NCBI GenBank assembly: GCA_030848705.1
Contig: CM061238.1
Location: 77,214,685-77,278,684, forward strand
DNA: 64,000 bases
DNA from: Heracleum sosnowskyi
Lineage: Eukaryota; Streptophyta; Magnoliopsida; Apiales; Apiaceae
Direction: 5' to 3'
Shown: positions 1 to 11,443 of the stretch, in pieces
Position numbering within the stretch: the stretch's first letter is position 1
How the letters are laid out: every line of letters begins with the position of its first letter
The notes under the pieces: generated by a model
What the model saw: the letters and a program-made list of their open reading frames with translations, nothing else
Databases searched by the model: none
Told to the model about the DNA's origin: nothing
Made by a program: the position numbers and the translations under genes

Positions 1-825
1 GTTATGGCATTGCTCTTCATTCTCATGCACTCCTGGTCTCCTCGCCTTCGAATGTCTTTGCTGTTTAATACAAAAACTATCGAAAACCTTTTGTTGAAAA
101 ACTATCGAGAATTAAGATAAAGGAAAAATTAATTCTCTCCGATAGATTTTCTTTTTATTTCAAAAAAACCATCGAGAATTTAGATAAAGATTAATGAAAT
201 TCAATTCGATGCTTTTCCAAATTTTCTTCAAAAACTATCGAGAATTGTTTTCGATAGTTTTTCTTTTCCTTTTCAAAAACTATCGAAAATTAATTTCGAT
301 AGAATTATCTATGTACTTGAAAAAACTATCGAATTTCCTAAATTCGATATTTTTTGCTTCTGTCCAAATTTTAAAACCTGTTCTTGTTCTAAAAAACAGA
401 CTTTTATTTTCTGTCAAGTTTTATTTTGAATAAATCTTTTAAAATTCACCAAAATCAATTGTTAACAGAAAATTCACAATTTTCTTAGAATAAAATCAAC
501 TAAATATCATTAAATGATATTAATCAATTAAAATCCAATAAATTATGCTGCATTAATCTACAATGTTAAAAACAAAGTAAATTAATTCAAATTAAATAAA
601 TGCTTGAATATTTAGAACAAATATTAGCACTTAAATAATTTTTAGAATTAATAACCAATTAAATGCCATTAGATATATCATCCATAATTATGACATAAAA
701 TTAGTATACTAATCCTAACTACGAGAATTGCTCCATAAAATAAATTCACGAGTCCTAAAGATATAGAAATTCTTAAACTCATGTATTCACTAGGACTCTC
801 TGCAGTTACCGACTTCTAATCAAAA
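1..825 (-). repeat. Element A spacer after pol with reiterated ACTATCGA motifs
   Basis: AT-rich non-coding DNA downstream of pol. Between about 65 and 350 it holds many copies of AAAACTATCGA or its reverse complement TCGATAGTTTT, several arranged as inverted pairs (for example around 229-264 and 275-305). The same core recurs in the U3 part of the element's LTR (7005-7250). The rest, 430-825, shows no recognisable gene. By analogy with element B, an extra ORF and the 3' LTR would lie to the left of the window. Confidence 0.7.
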
Positions 826-3800
826 TCAATTAGAAAGATTTAACATCCCAAGTTCACCAACCAGCTTATTGAAAGTGGATTCATCAAGCGGTTTAGTAAA
901 GATGTCGGCAATTTGATCCTCTGTGGGTACAAAATGTAACTCCACAGTTCCATTCATGACATGCTCTCGGATAAAATGATACCTGATGTCGATGTGCGAG
1001 TGTTGCACTGGGTTGTTTGAGATTGCTTTGGCACTTGTGTTGTCGCAAAATATTGGAATCTTTGTCAACAAAAGTCCATAGTCACGGAGTTGGTTTCTCA
1101 TCCACAAGATCTGAGCACAACAGCTTCCAGCAGCAATGTATTCAGCCTCAGCTGTTGATGTGGAAACTGAATGCTGCTTCTTGCTATACCAGGAAACTAA
1201 CCTTCTTCCAAGAAACTGACAGCTTCCTGAAGTACTCTTCCGATCAATCTTACAACCTGCAAAATCAGAGTCTGTGTATCCAATAAGATCAAATCCTGTA
1301 TCTTTAGGGTACCAAATTCCAAGATTTGGGGTTCCCTTAAGATATCTAAATATTCGCTTAACAGCTATTAGATGAGATTCTTTAGGATCAGACTGAAATC
1401 TAGCACACAAGCATGTTGCAAACATTATATCTGGTCTACTTGCAGTGAGATAAAGTAATGAGCCTATCATACCTCTGTAGCCTGTGATGTCAACCTTCTT
1501 ACCAGTTTCATCCTTATCAAGCTTAGTGGCAGTTGGCATAGGACTCTTTGCTGTAGATGAGTCTTCCATTTGATACTTCTTCAGAAGATCTTTGATGTAC
1601 TTGGACTGACAAATGAATATATCATCTTGTTTTTGGTATACTTGCAGTCCAAGAAAGAATGACAATTCACCCATCATGCTCATTTCATAACGACTCTGCA
1701 TTAACTTAGCAAATCTCTTGCATAGATCATCATTAGTAGAACCAAATATTATGTCATCAACATATACTTGCACCAATATCAAATCATTTTTATGCTTTTT
1801 TGACAAAGAGAGTTTTGTCTACGACACCTCTTGTAAAATCATTTTCAAGTAAGAATTCTGAGAGAGTGTCATACCATGTCCTTGGAGCTTGTTTGAGTCC
1901 GTAGAGAGCTTTGAATAGAAAGTACACAAAGTCTGCCAGTTTTGAATCCTCAAAACCTGGAGGTTGTTCCACATACACTTCTTCTTCTAACTCCCCGTTC
2001 AGAAAAGCACTCTTCACATCCATTTGATATACCTTGTAATTGGAATGTGCAGCATATGCCAGAAACATTCTGATGGCCTCAAGTCTTGCTACTGGTGCAT
2101 AGGTTTCATCATAATCTATACCCTCTTCTTGAGAGTAACCTTTAGCAACCAGTCTGGCTTTGTTTCTCGTTACAATGCCATCTTCGTCCAACTTATTTCT
2201 GAATACCCATCGTGTTTCAATAACAGATTTTCCCTTAGGCCTGGGTACCAGCTTCCAAACTTTCTGCCTTTCAAACTGATTGAGTTCCTCTTGCATAGCA
2301 ATCACCCAATCTGGATCATCTAGAGCATCTTCAACTTTCTTAAGTTCTGTTTCTGAAAGAAACCCAGAATAGTGACATTCATTTTGTGATGTTCTCCTAG
2401 TTCTCACTCCTGTGTCCGGATCACCAATGATCAAGTGAAAGGGATGATCTCTATTCCATACCCTTTGTCTTGGCAGATGCGATCTTGATGATTCTCCTTG
2501 TTCTAGATGTTGTGGAGTGTGACTAGTTGATCCTTCTCCTGCCCCCCCTGAGTTGTTGACGGTTTGATCTGTTGATTCTGAAGACTGACTAGTGGATCCT
2601 GTAGAATGTTGAGGATCTCCACTTTGGTCACCACTTTGTCCAGAATCATTATCATTATGATTATTATTAATGACTGTAACAACTTCAGGTACTTCTTCAT
2701 TGTCAGAGAGATCTCCTGATAGATTTTCAAATACCAAGGATTTAGAGTTCTCTCCAGTTTGCAGGCCTAGTCTTTTGGTGTCATCAAATCTTACATTAAA
2801 GCTTTCCAACACCTTCTTATCTTCAATCACATATACCCTGAAAGCCTTAGATTCCAGAGAATAGCCCAGAAAAATGCCTTCATCTGCTTTGGCATCAAAC
2901 TTGCCAAGATGTTCTCCATCTTTAAGTACAAAGCACTTTGCACCAAACACATGAAAATACTTCAGTGTTGGTTTCTTGTTGGCCATTAACTCATACGGAG
3001 TCTTTTCATGATCTTTGTTGATCAGGGTTCGATTCTGAGTGTAGCAAGCTGTATTCACTGCTTCAGCCCAAAAGTAAGTGGGAAGTTTTGATTCACTCAA
3101 CATGGTCCTTGCTGCTTCAACCAAGGTCATGTTCTTCCTTTCCACTACTACATTCTGTTGAGGAGTTCTTGGTGTTGAAAACTGTCTTGATATTCCTTTC
3201 TCTGAGCAAAAATCATTAAGAACTGCATTCTTGAATTCAGTTCCATTGTCTGATCTGATTGTCCGCACAGGTAGCTTAGCTTCCACTTCTATCTTCTTGA
3301 TGTGATCAATGATTAGTTGTGTTGCTTCATCCTTTGTGTGTATGAACAACACCCACGTGTACTTAGAGTAGTCATCCACCATCACCAATGCATATCTATT
3401 TCTTGAAAGTGACATAACATTAACTGGACCAAATAAATCCATATGAATCAGCTGTAATGGTTCAGTAATGCTTGTCATTCCTTTGCTTCCATGTGATGCT
3501 TTCTTCGACTTCCCTTTTTCACATGCTTCACATAGTCCCTCCTGATTGAATTCCATCAGGGGCAACCCTCTCACTAACTCTCTCTTTACCAAAGAGTTCA
3601 TAGTTTTGAAGTTCAGATGTGAGAGCTTCTTGTGCCATAGCCAACTTTGTTCTGAAGATGCCTTTGCATAAAAACATGTAACTTCTCCTTCACTGGTAGA
3701 ACTTAAGTCAGCTATAAACAAATTTCCTTTTCTCACTCCCAGTAGAGTAAGCTTCTCATCCTTCCTGTTGGTGATCAAACACTTGTCCTTTCTGAAATCT

Positions 3801-4066
3801 ACATTGTAGCCTTTATCACAGAATTGACTGATACTTAGAAGATTATGCTTTAATCCTTCAACAAGAGAGATGTTTTCAATGATGACATTTCCAGCTTTCA
3901 ATTTACCATATCCCGTAGTGTATCCTTTGCTGTCATCTCCAAAGGTTACAATCGGGCCGGTCTTCTTAACCACCTCTGTAAGCAGGGACTCTTCACCTGT
4001 CATGTGTCTAGAACAGCCACTATCCAGAATCCACACAACCTTTGAGCTTTTAACCTTACCCTGCAA
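826..4066 (-). pseudogene. pol: Element A pol (PR-IN-RT-RNase H), frameshifted
   Basis: The frame opens with MQGKV (the first codon is TTG, not ATG), directly after a TGCAG/GG junction. Domains in order: aspartic protease DSGCSRHMTG; GAG-pre-integrase LWHKKLSHLN; integrase with catalytic D in HMDLFGP, D in SDNGTE and E in VVERKN; RT with VYQMDVKSAFLNG and YVDDIIFG; and RNase H ending near KLVGELGML. The frame shifts near 1800, after DKTLF, through one extra base, so RT motif C and RNase H are out of frame with the rest. Other oddities: the usual QQNGVVERKNRT reads QQNVVVERKNMT, and the conserved HSRTKHIDIRYHF has lost three residues. Catalytic residues are otherwise present. Probably inactive. 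Confidence 0.88.
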
Positions 4067-6484
4067 TCACAGACTGATTAAGCGGACTTTGGTACCCAAA
4101 TTGTTTGGGTCCTGAAGGTTTAGATGATTTAACATGAGTAACATTCAATTTAGTCTTACCCTGTTTGATATTCATAGTATCTGTGGATTTGACATTAACA
4201 GTGCTATTGCTACTATCAGACATCAACTTAAAATAAGCATGCATGATGTTGTACTTACATAGCAAACAATCTTTCTTTCCACAGGGTTCATGAAGATCAG
4301 GCATGTCAAACATGTTATGCATTTCAGAAGCATTAGCAGTTTCTACTTTAACCTTTTTACATGCATGTGTAAGGTGTCCAGCAGAGTTACAAATAGTGCA
4401 CAACTTCCTAGATGCAATGGGAGAAAATGGAACCATTTCCTGATTAACAATCTTCTTCTTCCCATTCCTGTTCTTTTTAACATTACTTACTACGTCACCT
4501 ACTTCAGTTTTAGGTAAATCAGGTTTAGGTAGTTCATTTTTTACTGATTTCCTAGGCAACTTAGTCTTTACCTCTTTTTCCTTCAACAAATCATCCTCAA
4601 GCAATTCTTGTCTAATGAAAAGATCATCCTCATGAAAAAGTGGTGGAAACGGCTTAACAAAAACTGGACAATCAACATTCTTAAGAACATGTGGAGTATT
4701 CCTTTTGACAACTGAAGATGTCACAGGGAATTCCACAATCTTCTTACCAGCTTTCTTGTTATAGTCAAATCCTATAGCAGTTTTATTCTCTATGGCCTGA
4801 GTATCAATGATTTCCTTAGCCACTAGAGCGGAATTCTTAAAAGCATTCAGTTTCAAATCTAGATCTGAAATCTGCTTCCTGAGGATAGTCTCTATCTCAT
4901 CATTACACTTGACCTTGTTCTCTAAGTACGCATTCTTTTGCTTAAGATCTTCTAATGTTACAGCTACAAGCTCTAGTTCTTCATTTTTAGATTCTAGCTT
5001 TTTAATCTTAAGAACTAGTTTAGCATTTTCCATTTCTGATGCTAGCATGCTTGTGTGTACATTAAACAATTCTACACTAAGATCTTGCACAGTTTTCTTG
5101 TACTCAGAATTAGACATATCAATTGTAGTTAAGATAGGTACCTGAGATGATTGTGGTGATTCCTCTGAAAAGTCAGCCATTAGAGCAACATTTACATATT
5201 CTTCCTCTTCATCCGAATCAGTATCATCCAAGTGCTTTCCCTCTGCTATATAAGCTTTCCCTTTCTGCTTTCCAGAGAATGCCTCCAATTGTTGTTTAAG
5301 CTTGGCATTCTCTTTCTTCAACTCATCATAAGAATCCTTCTTTCCATAGACATCTTTCATGTCTCTCGCTTGACGAGGCTTCCGGCATTCAGTGGCAAAA
5401 TGCCCTAACTCATTGCAGTTGTAGCATCTTGATTTGCTTCTATCAATCATGCCAGTCTTGTAGCCTCCCTTAAAGCCTGTACTAGGTGTATAATTGCTCT
5501 TCTGAAATCTATTGGTTGAACCCTTGAACTTGTACTTAGGGTTTCTCTTGAAACGAATGTGACTAAACTTTGCAGCTAAGTACGCCATGGTTTTGTCTTC
5601 CATTTGCTCAAGCTCTTCTAGGGTGTAGTAATCACTTTCATCAACACCCAGATTCACAGAATCCATTTCTGCTTCTATTATCACCTCCTTTCCAGCTCTA
5701 GGGTTTGAACCTGAATCTCAGAAGTTATTGGTTCATCCACTACAAGTGCTGCTGATCTCACAAGTACATTGTGCTTGTTCTCCACTGTCCCTGATCCGTA
5801 GATTATCACCATTTGTTCCTGTTCCATCTCATAGGTTTTCAACTTGCCATAGATCATCTCTAATGACATCTTTGTGAAGTCAATTCTTTCCCTAATGGAT
5901 GATGACTTGTGTTCTACATGATGGGGCAGCGTCATCATGAACTTCTTGTTTGATTCTCTCAGTGGATAGGTCTTTCCTTTCATTGCCAATTCATTGAGAA
6001 GCTTAGTATATTTCTCAAAGACCTGAGTTATACTTTCTCCTGGCAGTGACCTAAACGCTTCGTATTGAGAAGTCAGAATGTCCAATCTGTTTTCCTGCAC
6101 GTCTTCAGTTCCTTCCATTATTAGGTTAATGGTATCCCACATATGTTTCCCGCTTGTACAGTTCATCAACTGATAGCTCATTTCCTTGTCTGCGGAGTCC
6201 ACCAATATCAACAATAAACCGGTGTCCAATCGAATCAGTTCTTTGTTAGAATCTGTATATTCAGTAATATCCTTAGGTTGGGTGCCTTGAGGAATCCTGG
6301 TACCATCAGGAGCTGTAGATTCACTAACTGGTTTCATTGGTACAAACGGTCCGTTCTCTAATATCCCAATATACAACGGATTAGATGCCTTGATAAATAA
6401 CAGCATCTTCATCTTCCACAAACCGAAATCATCTCTAGTAAACGGGGGAACTTTAATACCAGCGGTTGTCTTTGGAGCACTCAT
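4056..6484 (-). pseudogene. gag: Element A gag, two single-base frame breaks
   Basis: Starts at ATG 6484 (MSAPKTTAGIKV); the upstream in-frame TTG is not a likely start. The N-terminal half is a retrotransposon Gag capsid-like region (LWKMKMLLFIKASNP, then QYEAFRSLPGESITQVFEKY). Knuckle CYNCNELGHFATEC lies near 5405-5435, a coiled coil at about 4830-5100, and a second knuckle CTICNSAGHLTHAC near 4365-4410. One C is missing near 5701 relative to element G, which splits Gag. One T is missing near 4100, so the usual WVPKS terminus reads FGYQSPL and the frame runs to a stop at 4056. Gag would form the particle and bind RNA; this copy cannot make the full protein. Confidence 0.85.
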
Positions 6485-6631
6485 GGTTTCTGAAAATTTC
6501 AAATTGTTTAAAATTAAAGAAATTCCAATTAAATGAAAAATTTTGAAAGTTAAAAAAAATTGCTTCGAATTTTCACGCTACGTTTGATTTTGGTCTCATT
6601 CACTGGATCTGATTTGTATATCAATCAAGTA

Positions 6632-6643
6632 GCTCTGATACCA
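6632..6643 (-). other. Primer binding site of element A (tRNA-iMet)
   Basis: On the minus strand it reads TGGTATCAGAGC, the usual complement of the 3' end of plant initiator tRNA-Met. It lies two bases after the LTR end (CCTAACA). It fixes the LTR/internal boundary and the transcription direction. Confidence 0.92.
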
Positions 6644-6645
6644 AT

Positions 6646-7811
6646 TGTTAGGTCCAAAGTATCGTGGAAGGGGGGGTTGAATACGATACTCACAAATAAT
6701 TCAATTTCGTTCTCGGATTAATCTTTCAGTTCTATAAAGAAATCAAACACACCAAACCAAATCAAGTTTCGGGGAATATATCTTTTTATAAATATAAACC
6801 TCGAGGGGTGCTACAATTTCTAATCCGTAGATTAGCTTCAATGAGTTCTAAGTTATACACAATCAAAACTTTGATAGAATTCAAGCAGAATTAATTTCTC
6901 TGTATTTTCTCTCTGGCTCAAACTCTCTCTCAGTTATTGCTTCTGTGAAAATAACTTCAACTGAGGAAGACACTGCCTCTCTCTTAGTAATTGTAGTCTT
7001 TTGTTTTGAAAACTATCGAACCAAAACTAGAGAACTAATCCTGGCCGTCCAATTTCCATCAACTGGAAAAACAAGTATTACTTTTCACCTGCTCCTGCAA
7101 ATAGAAAACTATCGAATGAGAGAATTAATATTCCATTCGATGGTTTTTTAAATAAAACTATCGAATGAAAGATTAACTAACTTTAGTTTTCTAATGATTT
7201 CTTTTTATCTCATTCGATGGGTTTTCTTAATCAAAAACCATCGAACCCTTTTCTTTTGACTTTGATTTATTTAAGAAATCCTTTCTGAGCTCCTTGGTGT
7301 TTAAGTAACAGACTGTATCACTTTCTTCTGAGATGATAAAACAACTTGATCTTTTCAGTGCCGTCACCTAGTGCAACTGGTCTGGTTCACAGATGAATAA
7401 CACTTGATCAATTCTTCTTTTATTTCTTCAATTCAATGCTGCTGATACGTCCCTTGTCGTTCTGGTTGCTTCATTTAAATCACTGGAATCCCGTGGTACT
7501 TAACCCTAAATCATTCACATACTTTTGTCGTCTTGAAAGTCTTGTTTCTTTTGCTGTCACTGAGGCTTGAACATTTTCATGAACTTATTTCCGTGACCTA
7601 TTTACGGACTTCAAGAATACATAACGTATTTTGATTAATTGAGTTTACCTTTTCTTCTTTGATTCTGGATTCCCGTGCTTCTGTTAATATTATTGTTTGT
7701 CTTGTCCTTTGTTGAGTTGTAGTTATCTCTTTTACATCTTATGTTACATTATGCTTTACATACTTTTTCTTGGAATTCTTGTGGTATCTCAAAAGATTAT
7801 CATTCATTTCA
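6646..7811 (-). repeat. 5' LTR of element A
   Basis: Begins in plus orientation with TGTTAGGTCC, so on the minus strand it ends GGACCTAACA just before the primer site. A C-rich run lies next to the inner end (minus: TTCAACCCCCC), as in B, D and E. A TATA-like AT-rich stretch lies near 6780-6800. ACTATCGA motifs sit at 7005-7250, in U3. The outer boundary near 7811 (..ATTTCA) is an estimate based on element D, whose LTR outer end is ..TTTCA. Confidence 0.65.
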
Positions 7812-8831
7812 GTAGTTGATAATCCAAGAGATACCTGCTATGCTCTAATTGGTTGTCTAGATGTTGATACTTGCAGGATAAATTCCTAATCAAGAAGACA
7901 TAGCACAATTCATGCTAACTCCAAGAAAGAAGGTTCAGGTCATGGCTCATAAGAAATGCTTAGCTTGATGATAAATCAAAAGATGCAGCTGAAACATTTA
8001 AGCATTTCTCAAAAGAGTCAAGAATATAAACCACATGCATCATGCTATTGGAAGAAGTATTGTGCATGTTGTAGTGGAACTACACTATGTTCTAAGGGAA
8101 CAACATTTAACCAGATATCTTGCCAAAGCTTTCAATGCAGCAACTCACTTGAGTTGATAACTAAGTTTGGCAGGTAATGATTTCTTACTCTCTGACATAT
8201 CTTTGTTAAATGCATGCAACCAGTGATTTCAATCTCTGGATTTAATTGTTTATTTTATGTGCTTATTTGTTTGTTTTGTTTTAGTTATCATGACATGTCA
8301 ATACAATTGAATGATGTTATGCACTAAGTGAAGTCATACAGAAATGATCTTCTGAGTAATATTCAATGAGATACCAAGCTACTTTTCTCACTGATATTAA
8401 ATAGTTGATCATCTCTAGACATTAACAAGCTAAGTGCATTGCTGTTCTTTGAATTTTCCATGGATAAATATTCAGGGATATCATTTGTCAAATGTCATAC
8501 ATTTAATGAATGATGTCAGCTGAATAGGTGTTTCAAAAATTCAAATTATCTGCATATTACATTATTCAAAAGCATTGATATTTTTAATTCTCTTTGTCTA
8601 GAGATCTCTGTTTAATATTATTTAGCTGAACATATTTATATGACCGACTATTTAGTTTTATTCTCATCTTTATTCATAATATTTGTGTCATGATAATTCT
8701 TTTTTTTTAATCTGAACTGAGACACATTTTTCACTCTAGGAACTCGAGTAGTCTCTTCATTTATACTAGGGTGATTTAATGCATGTCTCTTCAGTTTTTC
8801 TAACATAACTAGAAAATATACGTGGTTATAC
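7812..8831. other. Unassigned AT-rich DNA
   Basis: About 1 kb between element A and the tandem array. It may include the real outer end of A's LTR. A 73-codon open frame at 7956-8177 has no family features and no conserved motif; I do not call it a gene. Nothing else is recognised. Confidence 0.5.
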
Positions 8832-9790
8832 GTGGTTATGCTTTGGACTTCTTAGGAGGAGATTGAAGGTTCGATAGTGATATATAATATGATATAAAAA
8901 TATGAATTATCAACAACATAACTAAAGTATATTTAATAAAAAATATACAACTATAATAAAAATTTATAACGATGATTCATCATTTACCTATATATATATA
9001 ATAACGTAAATAAAAAATACAGATTTATATAAATAATATGGACCAACATTTCCTTTACTCAAAGGTTCAAAATAAAAAAAGAATATAGAATTAGAGTAAA
9101 TGATGTGACTTATCTAATAAAATCTTTAAAGTAAACTCAAAAAACAATGTAACATAGTGGTTATGCTTTGGACTTCTTAGGAGGAGATTGAAGGTTCGAT
9201 AGTGATATATAATATGATATAAAAATATGAATTATCAACAACATAACTAAAGTATATTTAATAAAAAAATATACAACTATAATAAAAATTTATAACGATG
9301 ATTGATCATTTACTATATATATAATAACGTAAATAAAAAATACAGATTTATATAAATAATATGGACCAACATTTCTTTTACTCAAAGGTTCAAAATAAAA
9401 TAAAAAGAATATAGAATTAGAGGAAATGATGTGACTTATCTAATAAAATCTTTAAAGTAAAATCAAAAAACAATGTATATAAAAATATGAATTATCAACA
9501 ACATAACTAAATTATATTTAATCAAAAATATACAACTATAATAAAAATTTATAACGATGATTGATCATTTACCTATATATATAATAACGTAAATAAAAAA
9601 TACAGATTTATATAAATAATATGGACCAACATTTCCTTTACTCAAAGGTACAAAATAAAAAAAGAATATAGAATTAGAGGAAATGATGTGACTTATCTAA
9701 TAAAATCTTTAAAGTAAACTCAAAAAACAATGTAGCATAGTGGTTATGTTTTGGACTTCTTAGAAGGAGGTTGAAGGTTCGATTCTCTAT
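8832..9790. repeat. Tandem array of a ~325-bp unit with tRNA-like heads
   Basis: Two full units start at 8832 and 9157 (period 325). A third lacks the first ~66 bp (it resumes at about 9477), and a fourth head starts at 9733. Shared landmarks are GTGGTTATGCTTTGGACTTC at the head and TATAAAAATATGAATTATC, ATAACGTAAATAAAAAATAC and GACTTATCTAATAAAATC in the body. Units are nearly identical, so the array is young. Each complete head carries a tRNA-like B box, so the unit looks like a tandemly amplified SINE or a SINE plus flank. Confidence 0.8.
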
Positions 9791-9800
9791 ATCAACAAAT
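9733..9800 (+). mobile_element. SINE-like tRNA-derived head
   Basis: TAGCATAGTGG at 9733-9743 fits an RNA polymerase III A box, and GGTTCGATTCT at 9776-9786 fits a B box, about 32 bases later. The sequence does not fold into a complete tRNA, so it is a tRNA-derived repeat head and not a tRNA gene. Related but mutated heads lie at 8832 and 9157. Confidence 0.5.
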
Positions 9801-9933
9801 ATTAACATATTTTTGCATAATAATATAACAGTGGTATTTTTGTTATTTTTCAAAAAATAGGGGTAAAATCGTAACTTCACAAGCATTAAAATGACAAACT
9901 TTACCCTTGTGTTGACATATAATATATAGTAAT

Positions 9934-11290
9934 TGTTAGCAATGAATATCACCTAGAAACTAGACAGAGGGGGGGTGAATGGATAGTTTGATGTATTTTT
10001 CGATTCTTGAAAACTAAGTAAAAGACTGTATATGATTATGCTATGCAATATGCGGAAAGTAAACAACACACACAATCACTTTAATCTACTTTGTATAAGC
10101 AAATTAAATACTACAGCTTTCCAGGAAATTCACAAACGAATTTCTGGCTTCTAAACAAGAACAGTTTGAACTTGCTTGCTTACAGAGAAAAGAGCTTAAG
10201 ATAAAAACTATGTGTATCTCTCTTACGGCTAACAATAGGATGTGCATGATATATATAAGCCCTATACAAACTAGTGCACACACCTATTTTTACACAGTTA
10301 CCCCTTGCTGAAAGTCCAACTTGTCCTGCCATAAGACGTTAACTGTGTCAGGAAGGACCACCTGCTTTTCGGAGTCCTTCCCGTTTCTGTAGCTGCTTGT
10401 CTCTTATCTTTCTCTCCAAGTTTAGCTGTAGATTTGCCATCTGTTCTTTGGACCACCTTGCCAGAACAAATGCTTCAGTATTTGTCTCTTTTGATTCTTG
10501 ATTCTGTACCTTGATTTGTCTTGTTGTAAATGGCTAAGTGTTGATATCGTGAACTCCACTTCATTCCTGACTTCGCGATCTCACTTGTGAGGACTACGCG
10601 ATATAGCCTTTGAAGACTTTGCGACATAGGTCATTTGATTACTATGCGACATAGGTCATTTGACGACTATGCGACATAGGTCATTTGACGACTATGCGAC
10701 ATAGGTCATTTGACGACTATGCGACATAGGTCATTTGAGGACTATGCGACATAGGTCATTTGATGACTATGCGACATAGGTCATTTGATGACTATGCGAC
10801 ATAATACTTCTGAGGACTTCACGATCTAGGCTCCTTTGACTTTGCTGACTTCAACACTTCACGACATGTGTCTTGAGGACTTCTCGACATAGTACAAAAT
10901 GGACTATGCGATATAGTACTTCACGACATAGATATTGGTGACTTCACGACATAGCTTTCTTCTGACTTTGCTATATAATGCCTTAGACAAATTTCTGTAA
11001 CTTATTTCTTCATGGCCTTATTCATCTCTATCCTGCTGCATGAACACTTCTGAACTTCTACCAGGATAATTATTCAGTGGCCTATATACAATCTAGATGC
11101 AAGAAACCTTACTAAGCTCATTATAACTTTGAGCATACATGATCAAGCTAATGTTCATGAGAACAAGACAAGTACATTTAGAGACCTATACTATACCCCA
11201 GTGATAGAATTCACTAGGTCATGTAATGTGACATAGTCACATAGTGTAGGCTTGTTAATAGTGGTATTCAGACATGTCTTGAGCCTAACA
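9934..11290 (-). repeat. 3' LTR of element B
   Basis: Runs from TGTTAGCAATG to ..GAGCCTAACA (1,357 bp). On the minus strand U3 is at the right end. A TATA-like ATATATATAAG lies at 10249-10259. The U3 holds the GACTATGCGACATAG motif cluster (10560-10975). A G-run near 9968 gives a minus-strand C-rich motif near the U5 end, as in other families here. Confidence 0.93.
10611..10803. repeat. 24-bp tandem repeat in the U3 of element B
   Basis: Seven consecutive units of GCGACATAGGTCATTTGA plus a six-base GACTAT-type lead, followed by a partial unit. Units are directly adjacent with no unique spacers. Related single copies continue on both sides (10565-10975). The same array is in the other LTR at about 23419-23611. 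Placement in U3, upstream of the TATA-like site, suggests repeated protein-binding or enhancer sites. Confidence 0.9.
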
Positions 11291-11305
11291 ATATCCCCCA
11301 AATTG
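11291..11305 (-). other. Polypurine tract of element B
   Basis: Minus strand AATTTGGGGGATAT lies directly before the TGTTAGG start of the 3' LTR. It would prime plus-strand DNA synthesis. Elements D and E have the related GGGGGAGAT at the same place. Confidence 0.88.
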
Positions 11306-11443
11306 TGAGTAAGACCCTTAGGCACAATTTCATGTCTGATAACAAGCCTAACTTACATAAAAGGAAATTCAGTAACAGAGAGGACAATTCATGAACATTG
11401 AGATCAGAAATTTGATTACATAGAAAAATTGAAAGCTTACAGA

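Larger units (their letters stand above)
1..7811 (-). mobile_element. Element A: Ty1/copia (Sirevirus-type) retrotransposon, partial
   Basis: Read on the minus strand the order is 5' LTR (about 6646-7811), primer site, gag, pol, then a spacer reaching position 1. The 3' LTR and any extra ORF lie outside the window. Lineage is inferred from the tRNA-Met primer site, long Gag with CCHC knuckles and coiled coil, and PR-IN-RT-RH order. Gag and pol carry at least three single-base frame breaks, so the copy is not autonomous. Element G at the right edge is a close relative in the opposite orientation. The outer LTR end near 7811 is tentative because no second LTR is available for comparison. Confidence 0.85.

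Noticed and set aside
7741..7840. Imperfect inverted repeat GTATCTC..GAGATAC as a separate TIR element
   Set aside because: Arms are short and interrupted, with no target duplication; it may only mark A's LTR end.
9733..9800. Functional tRNA gene
   Set aside because: A and B boxes are present, but no complete cloverleaf or acceptor stem pairing; it belongs to a repeat.
9674..9952. Minus-strand 92-codon open frame
   Set aside because: It spans the repeat array and the LTR edge of B, with no conserved features.
10611..10803. CRISPR-like array
   Set aside because: Units are directly adjacent with no unique spacers, inside a plant LTR; it is a tandem repeat.
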